From positions 1-64,000 of the forward strand of contig DATAPW010000374.1 of assembly GCA_036265005.1 (NCBI GenBank): 64,000 nucleotides of DNA, in the 5' to 3' direction. Of the stretch, positions 38,428 to 46,769 are shown in pieces. Position 1 is the first letter of the stretch. Each line of letters begins with the position of its first letter. Position numbers and translations under genes: made by a program. This DNA comes from JAMXLO01 sp036265005. GTDB taxonomy: Bacteria > Pseudomonadota > Alphaproteobacteria > Acetobacterales > Acetobacteraceae. The notes below the pieces were generated by a model, which saw only the letters and a program-made list of their open reading frames with translations, did no database searches and was not told the origin of the DNA.

Positions 38428-38815
38428 ACCATCGTTTCATATGATTGCCGGCGCGCCGACACCGGTGGCGCCGTTCTCGCACGCGGTTGAGGCTGAGGGC
38501 TGGGTGTTCCTGACCGGCCAGATGCCGACGCTGCCCGACAATGATGCGGCCCCGTTGCCGGAGGGGATCGAGGCTCAGACACGGCGCGTGATGGACAATC
38601 TGATCATCGTGCTGGGCGGCCTAGGCCTTGGTCTGCCACACGTCGTCAGTGTACGGGTGTATCTGATACGGTTCGAGCAGGATTATGCACCGATGAACGC
38701 CGTGTACCGCGGGTATTTTCCCGCGGACCGGCTTCCGGCACGCACCTGCGTCGGGGTGACCGGGCTGGCGCGCGGAGCGTTGGTGGAGATCGACCTGATC
38801 GCACGGCGGCCGTGA
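38420..38815 (+). CDS. RidA (YjgF/YER057c/UK114) family protein
   Basis: A 131-residue RidA-fold protein; such trimers hydrolyse reactive enamine/imine intermediates or act in pathway-specific deamination. MIAGAPTPVAPFSHAVEAEG, VFLTGQMPTLPDN, LGGLGLGLPHVVSVRVYLI and PARTCVGVTGLARGALVEID place the ligand-binding Arg (in ARTCVGV) correctly. It overlaps the hydroxylase gene by 8 nt and must be coupled to it, hinting that the hydroxylase product passes through an imine or enamine. Confidence 0.9.
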   Translation: MGEPSFHMIAGAPTPVAPFSHAVEAEGWVFLTGQMPTLPDNDAAPLPEGIEAQTRRVMDNLIIVLGGLGLGLPHVVSVRVYLIRFEQDYAPMNAVYRGYFPADRLPARTCVGVTGLARGALVEIDLIARRP

Positions 38816-38835
38816 TCTGGATTGTCGTGTAGGTG

Positions 38836-38861
38836 GTGGGTTACGCGTAGGCTAAACCCAC
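38836..38861. terminator. Palindrome between convergent ridA and lrp-like genes
   Basis: GTGGGTT pairs with AACCCAC around ACGCGTAGGCTA in the 47-nt gap. No T-run is present; it resembles the dispersed GGTGGGTTACGC...AACCCACC palindromes of alphaproteobacteria and probably ends both convergent transcripts. Confidence 0.45.
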
Positions 38862-38862
38862 A

Positions 38863-39117
38863 CTACGCCCGTCCGCCGCTGAACGCGTTGAAGGTGATCA
38901 TCGTGTAGGTGTCCTTCACGCCTGGTAACGTCTGGATCTTCTCGGTGACGAACAGTCCGATATCCTGCTCCGGTTCGAGGTAAAATTTGCCCAGCAGGTC
39001 ATACTGACCGGAGGTGGAGTAGAGTTCCGACATCTGCTCGATGGTATCGGCCGCCTCGCGCGCGACCTTGTAGGCCTGACCCATCTCGCATTTGATCTGC
39101 ACAAAGATCGCTCGCAT
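38863..39117 (-). CDS. Stand-alone Lrp/AsnC ligand-binding (RAM) domain protein
   Basis: An 84-residue protein equal to the effector domain of Lrp/AsnC regulators without a DNA-binding part. AIFVQIKCEMGQAYKVAREA starts the beta-alpha-beta-beta-alpha-beta fold, the centre holds TSGQYDLLGKFYLE (the GxYD-LL motif that binds amino acids) and it ends VKDTYTMITFNAF. Such domains form oligomers and may modulate full-length Lrp proteins by mixing. ATG 39117. No full-length Lrp gene is in the window. Confidence 0.88.
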   Translation of the reverse strand: MRAIFVQIKCEMGQAYKVAREAADTIEQMSELYSTSGQYDLLGKFYLEPEQDIGLFVTEKIQTLPGVKDTYTMITFNAFSGGRA

Positions 39118-39175
39118 CAGTCACCTGCCTTCATTGGCGCATCCGGTGTTGACTAGCACGGTATCGGTGGCGTGG

Positions 39176-40915
39176 TCACCCGATAGCGGATTGCACCAGC
39201 CGACGGGCCAGATCGATCGCCGCCACAAAACGATTCTGTCCGCGCATCAGCTCGACCATTGCGCAACGGCGGTCATGCTCGCTGGTGAACTCGGGCAACT
39301 CGGCTGCCACGGCCAATGTCGGGAGCGGTGGCACGGTGTACGCCGGATCGTGCCGGAAGCGCGGTTCGCGCGTGTAGTTGATAGGCACCAGAATGCGTGC
39401 CATTTCCATCAGCACCGCGTTGCGTCGAGGCAGCGCCGCGGCGTCAAGTCCAGCCAGTGAACCTTTCAGCGCCTCTGTCGCTGCACGCGCCTGCGACAGA
39501 TCGGCCATGCCGAGTGAGGCCGTCTCGTAGAATGCAATGGTTTGCAGAAACTCGTCGCACGTCGCAGTCCAGTCGAAAGGCAGCACCTCCGCGTTCGCGA
39601 TGCGCAGTGCGGACAGCAGGTAGATCTTCATATCGGTCAGCAGGATGTCCCGATCGGCGATCTCCAGCGTGTCGTTCTCGGTGTGCCAGGCGATGTTTCC
39701 CCCGCAGCCGGACACGTCATAGTAGCCCTTTTCCTCGCGCAACGCGTTGGGCATGGTCGAGCTAAGCATGAAAAAGCTGGGCAGGCCGATATTGTTGAAA
39801 CTGTAGTCGCCGGCCTGCGGCGGGCGATGGGTCGCGACCACCGCGTCCGGCACGATGTCGCGGATCGCGTCGACGGCGATGCCGGCAGATTCGCTGAAGC
39901 TGCGCGTGTCGTGGTAGCTCGTGGCCCAGCGGCAGCCAGGACTGTCGCAGTTGATCTGCGCCAGGCAGTTGCGATCGAGGTCATGCGCAAAGGCATCGGT
40001 GAACCAGGTGGATCCGGCATAGCGTCCGGTGGAATGTCCCGGCCACCACGCCAGCTTCACCGAGCGCCGTAGGCCTTCTCGTTGCTGCCACAACACACGC
40101 GCGAGTTCGAGCAGCGTGGCATCGCCGGTGGCATTGTCACCGACGCCTGCATCCCAGGAGTCGTAGTGGCCGTGGACCAGCACGAATTTTTCCGGCTCGG
40201 CTGCACCCGGAATGGTTGCTACAGGCACCTTTTGCATGAACCATCCCTCGGCCAGGTCGGTACGGATAGTGGCCTCGCCGCCCTGCGCCGCCAGCGCAAG
40301 CAGCTTCTGGCCGTCAGGGTTGCTCACTGCCGCCACCGGGATGCGCGGCTTGCGCGGAGCGTCATTCAGGTCGGGACTGCCCCAGATCGTGGTGCAGGTT
40401 CCCCAATGGATGTCCACGCCGGGATTGACCGCGATCAGGCCAACGCCGCCCCACTCCTCGATCAGGCTGGTCAGCGCCGGATTGCCGAAGCCCAGCATCA
40501 CCACGATGTTGCCGCCGACCACACGTTTCACGTCCTCGACGGACGCGATGCTCCCGCCGAACAAGGTCTTGATGTCGCGATTATAGCTGCGGAGCGCCCG
40601 TGGATTGGCCTGTAGCGCGACCAGTCGTGCGGTGCGTCCGTCAGGAACGGAAAGCGACGCGGACGGTGGCTTCGCGCGGTAGGGTATGCCGCCGGCGGTG
40701 ACCGAGGCGGAGTAGGGGATGGACAGGCAGATTTCCGGCTCATGCACCTCCACCGGGACGCCGATGTGGCGCAAGCGCGATACCAGAGCGTCCGCACCGT
40801 GGTTCACATCCTCCGGCCGCCAGCGCGGCATGGTGGCGAACTGCTCCACCAGAGCCCACGGCAGATCCAGGCTGACTTCGTCGAGGAAACGGCGTTCGGC
40901 CTCGGTGATCGGCAT
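39176..40915 (-). CDS. M28-like (aminopeptidase/PSMA-type) family protein with altered zinc site
   Basis: A 579-residue protein with a PA-like insert (about residues 60-200) and an M28 peptidase fold. HGHYDSW (248-254) and GDNATG (259-264) supply the first His and bridging Asp, and IAWHTENDTLE near the C-terminus a later His. Where M28 enzymes carry the catalytic Glu-Glu, this one has WWPGHSTGRYAGS (290-302). No signal peptide is visible. ATG 40915 follows AGGGAG. It is divergent from a peptide-type ABC importer at 41123, which suits a peptide or acyl-amino-acid substrate. Confidence 0.8.
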   Translation of the reverse strand: MPITEAERRFLDEVSLDLPWALVEQFATMPRWRPEDVNHGADALVSRLRHIGVPVEVHEPEICLSIPYSASVTAGGIPYRAKPPSASLSVPDGRTARLVALQANPRALRSYNRDIKTLFGGSIASVEDVKRVVGGNIVVMLGFGNPALTSLIEEWGGVGLIAVNPGVDIHWGTCTTIWGSPDLNDAPRKPRIPVAAVSNPDGQKLLALAAQGGEATIRTDLAEGWFMQKVPVATIPGAAEPEKFVLVHGHYDSWDAGVGDNATGDATLLELARVLWQQREGLRRSVKLAWWPGHSTGRYAGSTWFTDAFAHDLDRNCLAQINCDSPGCRWATSYHDTRSFSESAGIAVDAIRDIVPDAVVATHRPPQAGDYSFNNIGLPSFFMLSSTMPNALREEKGYYDVSGCGGNIAWHTENDTLEIADRDILLTDMKIYLLSALRIANAEVLPFDWTATCDEFLQTIAFYETASLGMADLSQARAATEALKGSLAGLDAAALPRRNAVLMEMARILVPINYTREPRFRHDPAYTVPPLPTLAVAAELPEFTSEHDRRCAMVELMRGQNRFVAAIDLARRLVQSAIG

Positions 40916-40944
40916 TGGTGATCTCCCTGGGGGCGACTTCAACT

Positions 40945-41036
40945 GTCATTGCGAGGAGCAGAGCGACGCGGCACTCTCCCGCCAATTGAGCCTCAATCGT
41001 GGGAGATTGCCGCGTCGCTTCGCTCCTCGCAATGAC
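40945..41036. repeat. 92-bp inverted-repeat element (MITE/REP-like)
   Basis: Two 36-nt arms starting GTCATTGCGAGGAGC and ending GCTCCTCGCAATGAC match with three mismatches around a 20-nt loop. This sequence type is a widely dispersed bacterial palindrome. It fills the divergent promoter region of the M28 and ABC-importer genes. Confidence 0.85.
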
Positions 41037-41122
41037 ACTGCGCATCTGTTGCGATCACCCCCTTGAACGCCCGCGCCGGCGCGGCTTGAATGCACCGCAG
41101 CATAACAATAAGGGGGCTCACG

Positions 41123-42787
41123 ATGAGGCGGTTGCTGCTGACGGTCGCCATGACCGCGCTGTCCGGCTTCGCCGCGTCAGCCGAGGACGCGGGCGATGCC
41201 GTCCGCCCGATCACGCTGCTGACCCAGCCCCAGGCCGCGGCGCCGCAGGAATACCAGGCGGCGGAGATCATCGCCGATGCCTGGCGCAAGCTGGGGCTCA
41301 CGGTGAATGTACGTCCGTTGGCTGGCCAGCAGTTCAATCAGGTCATCTGGTATGAGCGCCAGCGTTGGGACGCCACCACCTGGCAGATGGTCGGCAGGCC
41401 CGAGCGCAGCGACCCGGATGAACTGACTTACAATCTTTTCGTCTCGGCCAATGCCGCCAACGGATACGACTTCGTCGGCTACAACAATCCCGCCTATGAC
41501 AAGCTGGCGCAGGAGCAGCGCGAGGAACTCAACATCGACAAACGTCGGGCGCTGATTATGCAGGCGCAGGAATTGATCAACCACGATCAGCCATACGGCT
41601 TCGAGGTGCATCCGAAGAATGTCGTGGCGTACAACAAGACGGTCTGGGATTCGAAGAGTTTCGTGTCGCAGGCTGGCATCGGCATTCGCAACACCTGGAG
41701 CTGGCTCAGCATTGCTCCTCTCGGTGTCCAGAAGGATGTGATCCTGAACTCGACGGCGCCCCCCACCAACCTGAACCCGTTCAACATCCCTGGAGGCCAG
41801 GGTTCCTGGGCTACCGAGATCGTATGGGATCGTCTGATGCGTGTCGGTCCCGACGGCCTGCCGCAACCCTGGGCCGCAGAGAAGGTGGAGCGTCCCGACA
41901 CGCTCACCGTCAACCTGACCCTGCGCAAGGGCATGAAATGGAGCGACGGCCAGCCGGTGACGCTGGAAGACGCAGTGTTCAGCCTGGAGGCACCAGGCTA
42001 CGGTGACAAGGCGCCAATGTACAAACCTTTTGTCGGGAATATCGCCAGCGTTACGATCACTGGCCCGGATACCTTGTCGGTCAAGCTGAAACGGCCTGAC
42101 GCTGCGTTCCTGGTCAGCTCACTGTCGAAACTGAACCTGGCGCCTAAGCACGTCTGGGCAGCAATCTTCGACGATCTGAAGAACAAGCCGCAGACCGCCG
42201 AGAGCATCCAAGAGGAGCACCCGGTCAGTTCCGGCCCATTCCGCATTGTCCGGGCCAACCTGAACCAGGAGATCGTACTCGAGGCCAGTCCCGACCACTG
42301 GAGCCATCCTAAGATCAACCGCTGGATCATGCGGATCATGCCGAACGTCGAAGCATCGGTCGGCGCACTGAAAAGCGGCGAGATCAACTTCCTGTCCGAC
42401 TATACCGGCGATCCGCAGCTGTTGCGGGATCTCGCGAAGTCCTCGCCGAACATCGAGGTTTCCGAGGCGCTGGACATCGGCTTCAAGTTCATCGCGTTCA
42501 ATGAACGGCGCCCGCCGTTCGACAACCTCGCCTTCAGGCAGGCGATCTCCGCGGTCATTGACCGGCAGTTGCTGGCCGAGGATGCCTGGGGCGGGGCGGC
42601 GGAGCCGGCGAATTCCTGGATCTCGCCGGCACTCGGCGTCTGGCACGCCAAGGGGATCGAGGACCGCCTGCCCGGCGGAAATTTCGCAGCGGCGCAGAAG
42701 ATTCTGAAAGATGCCGGGTATGTGCTGGTTGGCGGTGCTCTGCACTATCCGGCAGGCGTGAAGGAAACGACGGCAGCGTTCCAATAA
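41123..42787 (+). CDS. Peptide-type ABC transporter substrate-binding protein, apparently circularly permuted
   Basis: A 554-residue periplasmic protein with signal peptide (MRRLLLTVAMTALSGFAASA). The lobes of the SBP_bac_5 fold appear in swapped order. Residues 28-195 look like the usual C-terminal lobe: ITLLTQPQA, ERSDPDELTYNLF, GYNNPAYDKLAQEQ, LINHDQPYGF. Residues 205-545 look like the usual N-terminal part: ILNSTAPPTNLNPFN, RKGMKWSDGQPVTLED (268-283), SSGPFRIV, PPFDNLAFRQAISAVIDR, and finally AAQKILKDAGYV, which normally precedes the C-lobe. AAGGGGG precedes ATG 41123. Confidence 0.85.
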   Translation: MRRLLLTVAMTALSGFAASAEDAGDAVRPITLLTQPQAAAPQEYQAAEIIADAWRKLGLTVNVRPLAGQQFNQVIWYERQRWDATTWQMVGRPERSDPDELTYNLFVSANAANGYDFVGYNNPAYDKLAQEQREELNIDKRRALIMQAQELINHDQPYGFEVHPKNVVAYNKTVWDSKSFVSQAGIGIRNTWSWLSIAPLGVQKDVILNSTAPPTNLNPFNIPGGQGSWATEIVWDRLMRVGPDGLPQPWAAEKVERPDTLTVNLTLRKGMKWSDGQPVTLEDAVFSLEAPGYGDKAPMYKPFVGNIASVTITGPDTLSVKLKRPDAAFLVSSLSKLNLAPKHVWAAIFDDLKNKPQTAESIQEEHPVSSGPFRIVRANLNQEIVLEASPDHWSHPKINRWIMRIMPNVEASVGALKSGEINFLSDYTGDPQLLRDLAKSSPNIEVSEALDIGFKFIAFNERRPPFDNLAFRQAISAVIDRQLLAEDAWGGAAEPANSWISPALGVWHAKGIEDRLPGGNFAAAQKILKDAGYVLVGGALHYPAGVKETTAAFQ

Positions 42788-42805
42788 GCTGGCTGGGCAG
42801 TCTGC

Positions 42806-43786
42806 GTGGCGCGTCTTGCCGCTGAACGGCTCGGCCACCTTCTGCTGGTGCTGTGGGTGGTGGCCAGCCTGACATTCCTGCTGTTTCGATTGATGCCGGG
42901 CGATCCGACGCTGAACTTCCTGTCGCCGACGTTCACCGATGAGACGCGTGCGGCTCTGCTGAAAGGCTTCGGCCTCGATAAACCGTTGTGGGAGCAATAC
43001 ATCATTTATCTCGCGCAGCTGCTGCATGGCCAGTTCGGGCAATCGTTTCTGCAGAACCAGCCGGTGTCGCAAATCCTGTGGGACGCTCTGCCCAACACAA
43101 TTGTCCTGACGCTGGTGTCGCTCTGCCTCGCCTATGCATTCGGCATCGTCGCCGGCGCGTTCCTCGCCTTCCATCGCGGCCGCGTTGTCGAGGCGGCTGC
43201 GATCCCTGGCGCATTGGCGACCCGTGCCGCGCCGGAATTCTGGCTCGGCATGCTGCTGCTGGCACTGTTCGCGTTCCATCTCGGCTGGTTCCCGACCGGC
43301 GGCGCGGTCAGCCCCGGCGGGACACTGGGTTCGCTCGGGAACCGCCTGCTGTCGGGTGATTTCTGGTGGCACCTCTGCCTGCCCGCGTTGACGCTGACGC
43401 TGTTCCTCCAGGGACTGCCGCTGCTGCTGATGCGCGCCACGATGCTGGAAGTGCTGAATGACGAGTTCATCGTGATGGCGCGGATGAAGGGGCTGTCGCG
43501 CTGGTCGATCGTGATGCGGCACGCAGCACGCAACGCGCTGTTGCCCGTGGTGACCGCGTTCGCGCTTGGTCTGGGAGCCAGCATCGGCGGCAACGTGGTG
43601 ATCGAGACCGTGTTCGCGTGGCCCGGCATCGGCCGTGTGCTGGTACAGGCGGTGCAGGGCGCGGACTACCCGGTGGCGCAGGGGGCCTTTATTGTCATCG
43701 CATTCGTACTCGTCGTGATGAACACGGTGGCCGACCTGGCCTACGCGTTCCTGGATCCCAGGGTGTCGGTCGGTGCGCGCCGCTAG
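42806..43786 (+). CDS. ABC transporter permease, DppB type
   Basis: A 326-residue inner-membrane permease with about six membrane helices. The N-terminus LLVLWVVASLTFLLFRLMPG is the family signature, the soluble insert GFGLDKPLWEQYIIYLAQLL follows, and the EAA loop reads MARMKGLSRWSIVMRHAARN. It ends with the canonical FAWPGIGRVLVQAVQGADYP and FLDPRV. GTG 42806 starts 18 nt after the binding-protein gene; the end overlaps the next permease by 14 nt. Confidence 0.93.
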   Translation: MARLAAERLGHLLLVLWVVASLTFLLFRLMPGDPTLNFLSPTFTDETRAALLKGFGLDKPLWEQYIIYLAQLLHGQFGQSFLQNQPVSQILWDALPNTIVLTLVSLCLAYAFGIVAGAFLAFHRGRVVEAAAIPGALATRAAPEFWLGMLLLALFAFHLGWFPTGGAVSPGGTLGSLGNRLLSGDFWWHLCLPALTLTLFLQGLPLLLMRATMLEVLNDEFIVMARMKGLSRWSIVMRHAARNALLPVVTAFALGLGASIGGNVVIETVFAWPGIGRVLVQAVQGADYPVAQGAFIVIAFVLVVMNTVADLAYAFLDPRVSVGARR

Positions 43787-44633
43787 GACGGTGGTCCGCT
43801 ACCTGTACGGCGAGCCGTTCGCCGCCGTGGGGGCGGCGATCTATGCTGTGATCGTCACAATGGCGTTGTTCGCGCCATTGATAGCCCCGTACGATCCGCG
43901 CGCCATCCTGCGGGACGGGCATCGCATTGCGCGGTATCTGCCGATCTCAGCCGTGCACTGGCTTGGCACCACCGCAGGCGGCCGCGACGTGCTGAGTCAG
44001 CTCATCTATGGCGCGCGTGCAGCCTTGGAGGTCGGGTTGACCGCGGCGGTCGCCGTGGTGGCGATCGGCACATTGCTCGGACTGCTGGCGGGCTATCTGG
44101 GTGGCTGGGTGGACAAGCTGGTCACCCGCTTCGCTGACGTCGTGCTGGGCCTGCCGTTCCTGCCCTTCATGCTGGTCCTGGCGGCGCTCACGACACCAGG
44201 CACGCGGGTGGTTATCGTTACAGTGGCGCTGTTGCTGTGGCCCAACACCGCGCGCGTCATTCGCTCCCAGGTATTGTCTCTGCGCGAGCGTGCATGGGTC
44301 GAAGCGGCGCGGGTCACCGGCTGCACCACTGGCCGCATCATGTTCGTGCACGTGTTGCCGCAGGTACTCCCGCTGGCGGCACTCTACGGGTCAGTGGCGA
44401 TCGGCTGGGCGATCCTGGCCGAAGCAGCGGCCAGCTTCCTCGGCTTCGGCGATCCGGACAGCATCAGTTGGGGCGTGATGCTGCAGGACGCCTACGCCAG
44501 CCAGGCACTCGGGCGAGGGGCATGGAACTGGTTCACGCCCCCAGGCCTTGCCATCGTGCTGATGGTGCTGGCCGGCTTCCTGATTTCCCGCGGGTCCGAG
44601 AAGCTGCTGTTCCCTCGGCTGGCCGAATCGTGA
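43773..44633 (+). CDS. ABC transporter permease, DppC type
   Basis: A 286-residue second permease. AVIVTMALFAPLIAPYDPRA near residue 20, HWLGTTAGGRDVLSQLIYGA near 59, and the EAA loop WVEAARVTGCTTGRIMFVHV match DppC/OppC; the end EAAASFLGFGDPDSISWGVM is the typical C-terminal motif. It forms the heterodimeric channel with the preceding gene. GTG 43773 lies inside the upstream gene. Confidence 0.93.
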   Translation: MRAARTVVRYLYGEPFAAVGAAIYAVIVTMALFAPLIAPYDPRAILRDGHRIARYLPISAVHWLGTTAGGRDVLSQLIYGARAALEVGLTAAVAVVAIGTLLGLLAGYLGGWVDKLVTRFADVVLGLPFLPFMLVLAALTTPGTRVVIVTVALLLWPNTARVIRSQVLSLRERAWVEAARVTGCTTGRIMFVHVLPQVLPLAALYGSVAIGWAILAEAAASFLGFGDPDSISWGVMLQDAYASQALGRGAWNWFTPPGLAIVLMVLAGFLISRGSEKLLFPRLAES

Positions 44634-44679
44634 CGCCGCCAATTCCTCCGCCGCACCCTCTCGTCTCGCGGCCGAGCGC

Positions 44680-45684
44680 ATGACGCTGCTGTCCGTGCGG
44701 AACCTGCAGGTCCACTACACCACCAGCGCCGGTACGGTGCGTGCCGTCGATGGTGCCGATCTTGAGGTTCCGGCTGGAAGCATCGTTGGGCTGGTCGGAG
44801 AAAGCGGTTGCGGCAAGTCAACGCTCGGCCGCGCCTTGATGGGCGTCCCTTCCGGGAACGGCCGCATTGCCGGCGGCAACATCATTTTCGAAGGTCGAAA
44901 CCTCGTTGCGCTGCCAGAGCACGAGCGCCGGGCGCTTCGCTGGAGGCGCATGTCTTTCGTGCCGCAGACGGCAATGAATGCGCTCGACCCAGTGCAGCGG
45001 ATGAGTGCCCAGTTGCTTGAGGTACTGCGCGAGCGCGGCGGCTTGCCGCAAGCGGCGGCCCGGGCGCGCGCCGGGGCGCTGATGCAGCTGGTCGGGCTCG
45101 ATCCTCGCCGGCTCGCCGATTATCCGCACCAGTTCAGCGGCGGGATGCGCCAGCGCGCCTCGATTGCAATGGCATTGGCGCTGGAACCCGCCCTGGTGAT
45201 CGCAGACGAGCCGGTGACCGCGCTTGATGTGATCGTGCAGCGTCAGGTGCTCGACGTGCTGCGCGAGTTGCAGCACCGGCTCAAGTTGGCAATGATCCTG
45301 ATAACCCACGACATGGCAGTCGTCGCCTATGCCTGCGACCAGGCTGCGGTGATGTATGCCGGACAGATCGTGGAATCGGGTCCGGTCGCGGCAGTGCTCG
45401 AGGCGCCGTTCCATCCCTACACGATGGGCCTGACGCACGCTTTTCCCGACGTGCGTGACGATGAGGTGACCCTGGTGCCGATAGAAGGCGCACCACCCTC
45501 GTTGCTTGCCCCGCCAACCGGTTGCCGCTTCGCCGACCGCTGCCCCTTTGCCGAGGCCCGCTGCCAGGCATCCTCGCCGCCTCTGGTCGCCGTCGCTCCC
45601 GGCCATCTTGCCGCCTGCTGGCGCAGCGATGCCGCGGACGAATTGCGCGCACTGGCAGCGCGTCCGGAAACCTGGGTGCCATGA
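44680..45684 (+). CDS. ABC transporter ATP-binding protein, DppD type
   Basis: A 334-residue ATPase. Walker A GLVGESGCGKSTLGRAL near residue 36, Q-loop VPQTAMNALDPV, signature FSGGMRQRASIAMALAL, Walker B LVIADEPVTALD and H-loop LITHDMAVVA are intact. The C-terminal extension with GCRFADRCPFAEARCQ is the oligopeptide-transporter cysteine motif. It lies 46 nt after the permease and overlaps the next ATPase gene as ATGA. Confidence 0.94.
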   Translation: MTLLSVRNLQVHYTTSAGTVRAVDGADLEVPAGSIVGLVGESGCGKSTLGRALMGVPSGNGRIAGGNIIFEGRNLVALPEHERRALRWRRMSFVPQTAMNALDPVQRMSAQLLEVLRERGGLPQAAARARAGALMQLVGLDPRRLADYPHQFSGGMRQRASIAMALALEPALVIADEPVTALDVIVQRQVLDVLRELQHRLKLAMILITHDMAVVAYACDQAAVMYAGQIVESGPVAAVLEAPFHPYTMGLTHAFPDVRDDEVTLVPIEGAPPSLLAPPTGCRFADRCPFAEARCQASSPPLVAVAPGHLAACWRSDAADELRALAARPETWVP

Positions 45685-46643
45685 TCACTCGCCCTATTCC
45701 GGTGATCGAGGGCCAGCAGCTCGCGAAGACGTTCCGCATGCGTGGCCGGGCGGTGCATGCCGTGCAGGATGTCAGCCTCGCAGTGCGTGCCGGAGAAGCG
45801 CTTGGCATCGTCGGCGAGTCGGGTTGCGGCAAAACCACCACGGCGCGGCTATTGCTCCGTCTCGAGGAGCCAACCAGCGGACGGGTCAGCTTCCTGGGCG
45901 ATGACATCACGAGCCGCCGTGGCGCCGCGCTGCTGCACTTTCGCGCCCGGGCGCAACTCGTGTTCCAAAATCCGTTCGATGCTATCAATCCCCGTTTCAC
46001 CATTCGCCGGGCGCTGGCTGAGCCGCTACACAATTTTGGTGTTCCGCGATCCGAGCACGCGGCGCGGATCGAGGCGGTGATGCAGCGGGTGCGTCTGCTG
46101 CCGGCGGCTGCATGGCTGGATCGCCGGCCGCACGAGCTATCTGGCGGACAGCTTCAGCGTGTTGTGCTGGCGCGGGCGCTGTTGCCGCAGCCGAGGCTGA
46201 TCGTGGCGGACGAACCGGTCTCGATGCTCGACGTCTCGGTGCGCGCCGGAATCCTGAATGTGCTGCGCACCGCACGCGACGAACTCGATCTGGCGGCGGT
46301 CTATATCAGCCACGACCTTGCGCTGATCCGTTACGTTTGCGAGCGCACCATGGTGATGTATCTGGGCCGGGTCGTAGAGGAGGCGCCAACCAGGGAGCTG
46401 ATCGGCGCCCCTTTGCATCCCTATACCCGCGCGCTGGTCGCCGCGGTGCCGGTGCCACGCGTTCATCAGGATCGTTCCGCGCTGCCGATCCGCGGCAGCG
46501 TGACCGAAACGGAGGAGACCGCCGGGTGCCCGTTCCGCATTCGCTGTCTGGATGCATTTGCTCGCTGCGCCGTAGAAACACCTGCGTTGCGCGACGTTGC
46601 GCCCGGTCGTCGCGTCGCCTGCCACCTGGCGGTATCCGCCTGA
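45681..46643 (+). CDS. ABC transporter ATP-binding protein, DppF type
   Basis: A 320-residue second ATPase of the importer. Walker A GIVGESGCGKTTTARLL, Q-loop VFQNPFDAINPRF, signature LSGGQLQRVVLARALL, Walker B LIVADEPVSMLDVSVRA and H-loop YISHDLALIRY are all present, followed by GCPFRIRCLDAFARC, the C-terminal cysteine motif. ATG 45681 overlaps the preceding stop. It closes the five-gene operon 41123-46643, a complete peptide/opine/nickel-type importer. Confidence 0.94.
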   Translation: MITRPIPVIEGQQLAKTFRMRGRAVHAVQDVSLAVRAGEALGIVGESGCGKTTTARLLLRLEEPTSGRVSFLGDDITSRRGAALLHFRARAQLVFQNPFDAINPRFTIRRALAEPLHNFGVPRSEHAARIEAVMQRVRLLPAAAWLDRRPHELSGGQLQRVVLARALLPQPRLIVADEPVSMLDVSVRAGILNVLRTARDELDLAAVYISHDLALIRYVCERTMVMYLGRVVEEAPTRELIGAPLHPYTRALVAAVPVPRVHQDRSALPIRGSVTETEETAGCPFRIRCLDAFARCAVETPALRDVAPGRRVACHLAVSA

Positions 46644-46696
46644 TCGCTGCGATGGTTGCCGTGGAGATGATTGCCCATTGCCCAAATGCGGGGCAT

Positions 46697-46722
46697 TGCT
46701 CAGTATACTGACGATTGAGCAA
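46697..46722 (+). promoter_or_regulatory. Promoter with palindromic operator ahead of the importer/monooxygenase operon
   Basis: The 18-nt palindrome TGCTCAGTATACTGACGA (46697-46714) deviates by two bases from perfect symmetry and contains a -10-like TATACT at 46704-46709. A second symmetry, TTGCTCA (46696-46702) with TGAGCAA (46716-46722), overlaps it. The start codon is 55 nt downstream. A near-identical palindrome at 54844-54861 occupies the same position before the tauD operon. Confidence 0.65.
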
Positions 46723-46769
46723 CACCCACCGCCAACCGGGCGTTCTCGCGTGATGGAGGCGCCGCTTTC

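Noticed and set aside
42119..43522. 467-residue minus-strand open frame
   Set aside because: Antisense across the binding protein and DppB-type permease genes, both of which have unmistakable motifs.
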